DNA of 64,000 bases from Monarcha castaneiventris obscurior (taxonomy: Eukaryota > Chordata > Aves > Passeriformes > Monarchidae), in NCBI GenBank assembly GCA_026261815.1, contig JAMPIT010000884.1:10801001-10865000 (forward strand), in the 5' to 3' direction. Both the position numbers and the translations under genes were made by a program. The notes beneath the pieces are model-generated. The model saw only the letters and a program-made list of their open reading frames with translations. It did not search any database and was not told the origin of the DNA. Positions 56,433 through 64,000 of this stretch are shown piece by piece; position 1 is the stretch's first letter, and each line of letters starts with the position of its first letter.

Positions 56433-56862
56433 TTTCATAGAATTACTTAGGTTGGAAAATACCTCTAAGATTAGTAAGTCTAACCTGTGACTGATCACCA
56501 CCTTGTCAACCAGACCAGAGCAATGAGTGCCATGTCCAGTCATTCCAAAGACACCTCTCTGGGGATGGGGACTTCACCACCTCCCCTTCCAAAGCCTGAC
56601 AACCCTTTCCGTGAAGAAATTCCTCCTGATTCCCCCAACATGAACCTTCCCTGGCAAAACCTGAGGTGCCATTTCTTTTTGTCCTGGGAGCAGAGCCTGA
56701 GCCTCACCTGGCTGCACCCTCATGTCAGGGAGTTGTAGAGAGAGAAAAGGTCCCCCCTGAGCCTCCTTTTCTCCAGGCTGAGCCGCCCCAGCTTCTTCAG
56801 CTGCTCCTCATATGCCTTAGTCTCTAGAGTCTTCTCCATCTTTGTTGCCCTGCAGGCAGGTG
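56433..56862 (-). mobile_element. CR1 LINE fragment, minus orientation
   Basis: The plus strand reads the reverse of a CR1 3' region: TTCATAGAATTACTTAGGTTGGAAAATACCTC-like opening, a cluster of CCTTTCCGTGAAGAAATTCC and CTGGCTGCACCCTCATGTCAG-like blocks, then CTCCTTTTCTCCAGGCTGAG and CTTCTTCAGCTGCTCCTCAT. This is a typical avian CR1 order. No open frame; the right edge is approximate. Confidence 0.82.
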
Positions 56863-57010
56863 AACAACAGGGAAAGTGTCTAAAAAAGCATTTCAAGCGC
56901 CAGTAGCAGTTTTTACAGTGTTTGTGAAATTGAGCAGTCCTAATCCTAATCTCACTTTGATTATAAGGTTTGTAATTCCTGGAAGAACCGGGCAGTCCTG
57001 TAACGGGAGC
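56863..57010. other. Short unique spacer
   Basis: No feature seen. Confidence 0.3.
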
Positions 57011-57930
57011 AGGTGGTGGTCCCACACGCCCAGGGCAGCCTGCTGGGTGCTCTTCGGAGCTCTGTGTGGGGCTGTGGGGCTCAAAGTCGGTGGGACCCCT
57101 CACGGCTCCTTCCGAGCAGGAGACTCCCGGAGCCTAGTGTTGGTGTGAGCTGCGAGCGTCCCGGCAGTGACCGAGGGGCTGAGCTGTAGGGGATGCTTGT
57201 TCAGCCCTTATTTAGGGAGCACAGGGCACAGCTGCTTTTCCAGGGCTGCCTCTTCAGCTCGACAGATGCTCCTTACTTAACCCTTCCCCTTTCTCCCCCG
57301 AACAGAACCTTCCCCAGCCAGTCACTAAATCAGCTGGATGTGGCTCCCTTCCCCCACCTGACGCGGTGACGAGGAGTGCCTGCTGATCAGTCCTTTCATG
57401 TAGTCTCTGCCAATTGCTGCTTCGGCCACTAAAATTTGAAAAAAAAAAAAAAAAAAAAAGAGAGAAGAGAGAGGGAGAAAGAAAATGCCCTCAAACCCAC
57501 CAGTGGCTGTCCCCGCATTCCTTGACGTTCGTGGCCGGAGCAGAGCCCAAGCCGAGCCGCAACCGCGCAGGGTGTGCCGGCCCCGACGGAGACGTGGAGA
57601 TGGCGAGTGGTGTGCGAGATTCCTGCGGACCTGGGAGGAGGTGGAGCTTGCTTTTCTTGGCTTTCTTTGAGCTGCATGAGTCCTGAGCGAGCCCAGGGCT
57701 GAGGTGCCGGTTCGTGAAAGGGGCTGAACTTGGGCTCAATTTGCCGGTCTCCGGTGTAGGACCAAGTCCCGTCCTGCGCCCCCGTCCTGCAGCACAGCAA
57801 GGAGAGAAGCTGGAGCATCCCTCCCTTTCCTTCAGCCGCTTCCCTGGCATTCCACTCTGGCTGGACGCGCTGGCTGTCCTTCCTCTTCCTCTTCCTCTCA
57901 CCCCGCAAGAATACGCACGCCCAGTGGCTT
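57011..57930. promoter_or_regulatory. CpG-enriched segment, possible promoter or 5' exon
   Basis: Compared with its AT-rich surroundings this stretch is GC-rich and holds many CpGs, especially 57011-57175 and 57510-57760, and no CR1 or LTR termini. It is split by an A-run of about 20 at 57428-57450. Such an island may mark a gene start, but I found no convincing coding frame, splice sites or TATA box. The 159-residue minus-strand frame (57429-57908) and the overlapping plus frames look like GC-rich chance frames. Confidence 0.3.
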
Positions 57931-60900
57931 TAATGTGATAAAAGAGGAGGTCTTGAGGAAAGTCAAAAGCATGTGGGGAAGGAACGTGTTGGACATGAAA
58001 AGAGAAAAAGAACTCTAGAGTTTCACCAGTGAGCCATGAAATGAAAAGTAACAGCTGATGTACTGGAGGGAAGGAGAGAGAGTCGTCATCGGGAGCTATG
58101 GATCCAAGGTTAACGGTGGGGGGCGGGGGGAAAGGGAACTGGAATTTAAAGTAATTACCCAGGCAAAGGAGAGAGCGAAAGAAGGAGATCTAGGCTATTG
58201 CCTTGTGCTGCAATAACTTGGAAAGAATCACCAGGAAAAGTGGCAAATATTAGCAAAAGTCTTTGGTGGTCGAGAGCCACTGCCCCTTTCCTTTTAGGAG
58301 CACGAGACTGAGCACCTGATTTACTTTAAAACAAAACAACAACAAAACAAAAGCCCTCAAACAAACAAAAAAACCCAAACCAAAACAACCCCAGAGGACT
58401 TCCAAGAATTTGCATTTTCTATCCCCACAGTTGCTTGCCCAGGAGGCTGAAAGGAAGAAACCATTTCACTTTTTTTTTTTTTTCCCCCTAATTAGAATAT
58501 AAATACAGAAATAAAGAGCTAAGGAATGGCAGTAGAGGTGTAGGGGGTAATAGTGCATCAGGGTGTAGGTTAAAAAAACCAACACCACTGGAGAAAGAAC
58601 ACCCCTTGATTTTTCATTTAGAAATACTACAATGAATGTGTTAGATGTTGAGAAGAACATTGTGTTGTCCTGGTGAGGGGTAATGTTGAACAGTATCAAA
58701 TCCAAGGAATGGTTTTTCCTATTCCCGTTTCACGACCTCATATACAAACACAAAGCAGGGCAGAAGTTTCCCAGCTTGGCAAGGCTGAGGAGCCGCAATT
58801 CCCATTGTCTGAGCCCTAATGCACCGAGAGGGGTGACATGTCTGTTCCCTGTCCCCGTTCATCCCACAGCACATGCGGACAAGGCTTTTCCACGAAGTTG
58901 GGCAATGCCCAAGAACAGTGAAGCCAACGGGATTTGCAGGAGTGAGCTCTACTGTGGGATTCTCTTTTCCCCTCCATCTGCACCCCTTGCCACGATGCTC
59001 TTGGAAATTGCCCGTGGCTGGTTGCCCTGCACAGGTACCCCAGGGAGGGTCTCGCTGCTGTGGCCCCTTCCCGCAGCTCCCGTGCTCCTTTGTTCCACGA
59101 CAGTTGCAGCTTGACTACATCTCCTAGCAGGCTGCACTGGGGAAGGGGGAGAGAAAGGCTTTTCCACCCTTTTTCCTCCCCCATTACATTCCTCCTCAGC
59201 GAGACGAAAAAGCCATATTCACTTTGCTGATACATCATGTGTTTTGAGAAGACAAGAGGTGCAAGGGTGGAAGAAGTCTGTTAAATCCTGAAGAAGGAAG
59301 GATGTAGCCCTGAGCTTTGAAATCTTAATAAATACATAGAGGAGAGATTTTTTTTTCTTTTGTGTGCAGGGCCGACGGCTTCCAGTCTCTCTGGACACAC
59401 AACTTATGCAACTGTTTCTCCATCACAAACTAAAGCACACACATGTCTTGCATAATGTTGTTTGCCACCATAAAAATACTTCTTTTCTGGCCCCTGTAGA
59501 GCCTACAGATTGCTTTGCTGATCTTCTGCGTCAGATGGCTTTATCCTTCTGGTACTGCATATATGCAGATCTGAGGTCTATGTAAATATGTATAAACAAA
59601 ATGCATATTTTGTAACAGATTTATTTTTAGTGCCTATGTTTTTATGCTAGGGATAAAGAAGTTTGTTTAGTTGATATCATTGGTGTAAAAGTGGTTAGTG
59701 CTAACAGTGGAAACTGAAACCTTATCAGGGCTTTTAAAATTAGAATTGCTGATTGTAAGTGGTCTCCCTACCCTATAAACACTGTTCTCTTAGTTATTCT
59801 TTTGGTTTCAGCAAAGCAATGCTTGTTTAAATTAAGAGGTATTGGTCTCAGGTTTCTAAGGAATCCCGGCAACAGAGTTTCTAAGAAGAGCTTAGAAGTG
59901 ATGACTATAATGAAATCCGGGAGTGGCGTGCCAAGCCTCTGCTCCTCGGAGAGGTGGTTCCACTCACCCACTGAGTGCTGCCCTGTATGCATGTGTTTGG
60001 AAACCACATTTGAATGACTGAAGCAAGATGAGGAGCAGACCTGGCACTCAAACGTGGGTTTGGGCATATATGTGACTGTCTAGGTATTTCTGTATGCATG
60101 TAGACATAAATAGCTTTATAAATACTGCATATTCGCTGTGTCACAATTGTCTCTATGATATCATGTCAATAAACACAATTGTCTGTGTGATAAGAGACAA
60201 ATATAATGTCAATATATAAGATTGGATTTTACTTTAAATTGTAAATTGGATTAACTTCTCTGGCTGATTTGGCAGAGCAAATTATTATTGTTCCACTGCA
60301 GATTTCACCATAATATTTGTCCTTGGTCTCCTAGGATACTTTGCCATGATTATTTTATTTTAAAGATCTTGACATGTGTGTATTTAAAAAATATTCACCT
60401 GTGCTGCTGATAGTATAACCATTCTGTACAGAGTAGTTTTAAATCTGTAAGTTTTACATTAATTGTTTTCTGTTCCTGTCTGAATTGTAACAAAGATAAC
60501 AGTCCAAGCTGTTCCACTCCATTATACTATCACTTTCATCTCTGAAGTCTGTGCTTCAACCTTTCTGAGGATTGCTAAAATCTGTTGACAATCAGTGTTG
60601 TTTTCACTGAAATTAAAAATTATATCAAGGTGGTAGTTTTGTATCAACTAAGTAGGGCTTAGATGATTGTTACATATTTTTTACACATTGTATAACAGAG
60701 TTTTGAGCCAGATTTGTGATTTCAAGCCCCAGCCATAAGAAGGAGGTGGTAAGGAGACACCACCACCTCAGACAGGCCTCTTGGAGTCACATTTTCTTCA
60801 CAGATCCATTTTGTTCCTAAGAATAAGTGCCCATTTACTCCCAACAACATTTTGCTACCTCCTTCCTTTTCCAAACGGCTTCTGGTACCTTCCATTAAGT

Positions 60901-61261
60901 GGTGGAGGGATGGTAGCAGGTTGTATCAATCCTCACCTTTCCACTTGTTTCAGTGAAGAAATATCTGGTCTTTCTGTTTTCTGTTTGAATTCCAAGCTCT
61001 GGTGTGTTTTGTGTGTGTGCCTTGAGTTTGCTCTGATTTCTGTGGCTGAGCTGTCATATCGGTCCCAGTCTGGTCATCTAAACCATGCTCTGTCAGGACA
61101 TTTGCTGGGATGGTGGACTTTTATACTCCAATTTTAATCCGTCTGGATGCTGGCATTAAATACACCCTTCCTCTTGGACAGTCTCAAGGGCTCCTTCAGC
61201 TCTGGGATAGGAACTATGGACTAGAGCCAGATGAAGGGTATTTTTCCACATTTTCTGGATG
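57931..61261. other. Unique sequence, no gene recognised
   Basis: Contains an A/C-rich simple stretch at about 58330-58395, a T-run near 58470-58485 and AT-rich DNA. The 73-residue frame at 59364-59585 and the minus-strand frame at 59768-60067 are unsupported (see rejected items). Confidence 0.5.
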
Positions 61262-61355
61262 TCGAAGATATTCCTGCCCACAGCAAGGGGCAGAAGGACT
61301 AGATGACCTTGAAAGTCCCTTCCAATCCAAGCTCTTCTATGATTCTATAGATAGA
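61262..61355 (+). mobile_element. CR1 LINE 3' terminal fragment
   Basis: The plus strand reads GACTAGATGACCTTGAAAGT, CCCTTCCAATCCAAGCTCTT and ends CTATGATTCTATAG, the diagnostic CR1 3' terminus. About 90 bp remain. Confidence 0.8.
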
Positions 61356-61831
61356 CTGATATTTAGTTGCCTTCAGATTGTGTATAAGCAGGAAGGAGGA
61401 CACATTTTCTAAACAATTGGTTGATCTGAATGGATTCAAATTTATAATATTTAGATCTCCCAAAGCTGAATGCAGAGCAAAGTAGAAGTTGAGTTTCTCC
61501 ACTGCAAGCTTCTATATTGCAAGAATTAGTGAAGTTGGTTTAAACAGTTTCTTTGGTGGCCTCCTATAACAGCTTTGCCACATATAATTTTTCTGCAATT
61601 CTTCTATATATCTGCAGCCTGTCAAGACAACTGTTCTATATTTGTGCTCACTGACTTCTTCCAAGCTCAGTGAGAATATGATATTTCTAAGATGTTGAAG
61701 GCTGGTCTCAAATATATTATTTTTCCTTAAAGCATGTGGCTGGTGGAAACATTGCTCTTCTTACCCTGTCCTTACTGAACTTCTCTCTAGTTCTGCAAGC
61801 ATTTTATTGATATTTTTTGTCATTATATAGA
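61356..61831. other. No recognisable feature
   Basis: Unique sequence between two CR1 fragments. Confidence 0.4.
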
Positions 61832-62135
61832 ATAATCACAGAATCCTGGAATGGTCTGGGTTGGAAGAGACCTTAAAGTTCTTATCCCATCCCCTGCCAT
61901 GGGCAGAGACACCTTCTACTACACCAGGTTGCTCCAAGCCCTGTCCAGCCTGGCCTTGGGCACTTCTAGGGATGGGGCAGCCACAGCTTCTCTGGGCAAC
62001 CTTTGCCAGGGCCTCACCACCCTCGCAGGAAATATGTAAACTAACCCTACTCTCTCTCAGTATTAAGCCATTTTTCCTTGTCCTGACACTCCAGGCCCTT
62101 GTACATAGTGTCTCTCCATCTTTTTTGTTGGCTGC
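61832..62135 (-). mobile_element. CR1 LINE 3' fragment, minus orientation
   Basis: The plus strand begins AATCACAGAATCCTGGAATG, followed by GGTTGGAAGAGACCTTAAAG, CAGGTTGCTCCAAGCCCTGT, CCAGCCTGGCCTTGGGCACT and a CTTGTCCTGACACTCCAGG-like block. This is the reverse complement of a CR1 3' end. The frames of 110-120 codons inside it are repeat-derived. Confidence 0.88.
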
Positions 62136-64000
62136 AGAATTCTGTTTCAAAACTGAAGGTGTTTCATACTGTAAAACAGATGCCCACACCTGAAGCAAGA
62201 TCTCTGGTTACTATTCTGCTGGTGATTACTGCTGGATTCCTGTTAGTGTTTTAGGTATAACATTTGAACCAATAACTGAAGGTGTTTTACATCAGGTAGA
62301 TACAAAAATATTGTTAATGGCAAATACATTTTGTAATTTCCTATGGCATTTGAGCAAATGAGTGTGGAATGCTTTCAGCAAAGTCAGTTGTGTGTTTCAG
62401 AGCCTAACATAAAAAAGTAAAGAAAAAAATATTAACACAAAGCATTGTATCACTGACATCATAACAGATTGACAAAAATTAGGAAATAGAAGAAAAATAC
62501 CCATGGGCTCACTTCCAGTCCTGTAGAACCAAGGGAGGGAAAACTTGAACCCCAGTAAAACTTGTTAGCTTATTTAACTTGGTTGCTGCAAAGTGATCCT
62601 AAAGGGAATCATCACTGATGGAAAGTGAGGACAGAAAGTTGCTGGACCAGCCCTTTTAGTAAGACCACATTTATTTTTATGATGTGTTTTTACAATATAT
62701 ATTTGCAACTGGGAATTTGAAGGAAAACCTTTAGGAACAGAAGACAGGCAGTGCAGGAGATACCTTTCCAAGTCAGGTTATTTAGGTCCAAGTTATTTTT
62801 CATTATTTTTTGCCTTTAACTTTTGTAATCATGTATTTCCCCAGTAATGCAAATCAGCCAAGGATGAGATGAAGAAGCGTGGGGACCAGAGGACACAGAT
62901 ATTCCAACAACAAACCCAGGATTGCTGAGTCAGGGCACTCAAACTTCATGAGCCAGACGACTGAATAAAAAAGTCATGGGCTGTTCTCAAAGCAAATTTG
63001 GGCTTCCTTTTGCTCGCTCTTGGATTCTGGTTTTGTCCTATGCCTGGGATATGTTTGCAAGTTTTTTCCTATAGATAAAAGGACTAGAAGGGAATTTAAG
63101 TCCTAAACTAAGGGCATTTGAAAAGCAAGTCAAATGCTAGTCTTGCAAGAATGGGCCAATGTGTAAAAAAGGTTTCTGCAGAGATGTAAAAAGAGTAAAC
63201 AGGCATCAGAGAACATAGTAGGATGAATTGCTTGGCATCCTTACACAACTCACCTAGTATTTAACTGGGACAAGGACAGGGAGACTGACGTTTAGCCCAG
63301 AAAAAGACAGGGAAAGCATTTAGGCTGGGAGTTTAGTGTGGAAAACGGGAAATTATCAGGACATCAGCGGCCTTTTTGGCTAACTTGCAAAAAGGCTTTG
63401 GTAGCTTGGAGATTCGCATCCATTTTGGGGCTGTGTGTCAATCTGCTTGTTCTGACCGAGGCAATGTGGCCATGGCTGGGGCACAGGATCTCTCATGGGA
63501 GACACCACTACACCTGAGAGTTTTCTGTGTTCACCTGGGGAAGGAGCACAAGTACGGCGTGTGTATACCCAGTGTCCATCTCCCTCCTTTATTTTGACAG
63601 CCCTGTCAAATATAACTTTTGGAAAGCACTCAGAAGCTTTTTGTTTTGCCATCTTTTGGGAGAGAGCTCATGAGCCAGGTGAGAATACTTTAATACCTTA
63701 CTAGAATGTTGGTGGTCAGGAGAGAAAGTCTCACTCACGCAAGGGTTTAATCTTTTTTTTCTGATGGCCTGTTGTGTTTTGTCTTTGCACATCATTCATT
63801 GCACTTATGCTTAGTGCAGAGAGGACTATTTAAGGAACCTCACTATGTTTATTTAAAGAAGAGAAAAAAACCCTGAGAATGCAGAATGTACTTTTTAATA
63901 TTCTTTGGAGCTGTTCCTCATGATTGCATGTTAAGTAAGACACAACCAATAATTGCATTGAACATGGAGACTTTCTATCATAAGTATTTAATTTAATTTA
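62136..64000. other. Unique sequence, no gene recognised
   Basis: No exon, RNA gene or mobile element could be supported up to the window edge. Confidence 0.5.

Noticed and set aside
58683..59238. Opposed frames of 143 and 140 codons
   Set aside because: They overlap on opposite strands with no domain or codon-pattern support.
59768..60067. Minus-strand frame with a CQVC...HMHTGQH pattern resembling a zinc finger
   Set aside because: Spacing is C-x2-C-x13-H-x5-H with no second finger or linker, and the rest of the frame is featureless. A chance match is more likely; a profile search would settle it.
1..64000. CRISPR arrays, bacterial operons, tRNA or rRNA genes
   Set aside because: None seen. 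Base composition, repeats and retroelements indicate avian nuclear DNA; the only tRNA-related sequences are the retroviral primer binding sites.

Overview
The window looks like intergenic or intronic DNA from a bird. Four CR1 LINE 3' ends carry the terminal ATTCTRTGA-type signature of avian CR1, and there is a dense load of avian-type long terminal repeats (LTRs). A songbird is my best guess, because several LTR termini resemble ones common in passerine genomes; that part is from memory. I recognise no host protein-coding exon, tRNA or rRNA. Almost all interpretable content is retroelement-derived.

Layout. 1-12.1 kb: unique AT-rich DNA with scattered insertions: a class II-type solo LTR (5003-5441), an LTR with an unresolved edge (about 6.48-7.04 kb), a CR1 copy (7.64-8.22 kb), an ERVL-type solo LTR (8447-9233), an LTR fragment (9874-10085), and two solo LTRs of one family in head-to-head inversion (10194-10820 and 11134-11740), each with its own perfect 6-bp target-site duplication (TSD). 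12.2-26.0 kb: two related, decayed class II (alpha/beta-like) proviruses in the same orientation, here called A (12179-18247) and B (19450-25956), with an ERVL-type solo LTR between them. Both have LTRs of about 355 bp, a tRNA-Trp-like primer binding site (PBS), a short gag-like 5' ORF, a long stretch with no recognisable retroviral genes, a truncated pol, a GATA-rich tract and a small hydrophobic ORF just before the 3' LTR where env would be expected.

26-38.7 kb: mostly unique sequence with a perfect 89-bp tandem duplication (27402-27579), a class II-type solo LTR (29919-30510), an ERVL-type solo LTR (36841-37332) and a CTCF-like motif (about 37621). 38758-44866: a nearly intact, young, minus-strand class III (ERVL-like) provirus. 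Its LTRs differ by only 3 substitutions and 2 single-base indels. Gag, protease, reverse transcriptase, RNase H and integrase can all be read, with every catalytic residue present in pol; there is no env. Between the PBS and gag sits a 117-residue hydrophobic ORF with a good Kozak context that overlaps the gag frame. This is the most unusual feature of the window. 44.9-64 kb: unique sequence with an ERVL-type solo LTR split by a nested 1.49-kb LTR (48559-50629), another ERVL-type solo LTR (51265-52004), two further LTRs (53272-53774 and 54890-55946), CR1 fragments and a CpG-enriched segment near 57.0-57.9 kb that could be a promoter.

How it fits together: the window records several waves of retroviral insertion. 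By LTR divergence, provirus A (about 9%) is oldest, B (about 4%) intermediate, and the ERVL provirus (about 0.5% by substitutions) recent. Neither provirus family here has an env gene, yet both carry a short unexplained membrane-protein-like ORF.
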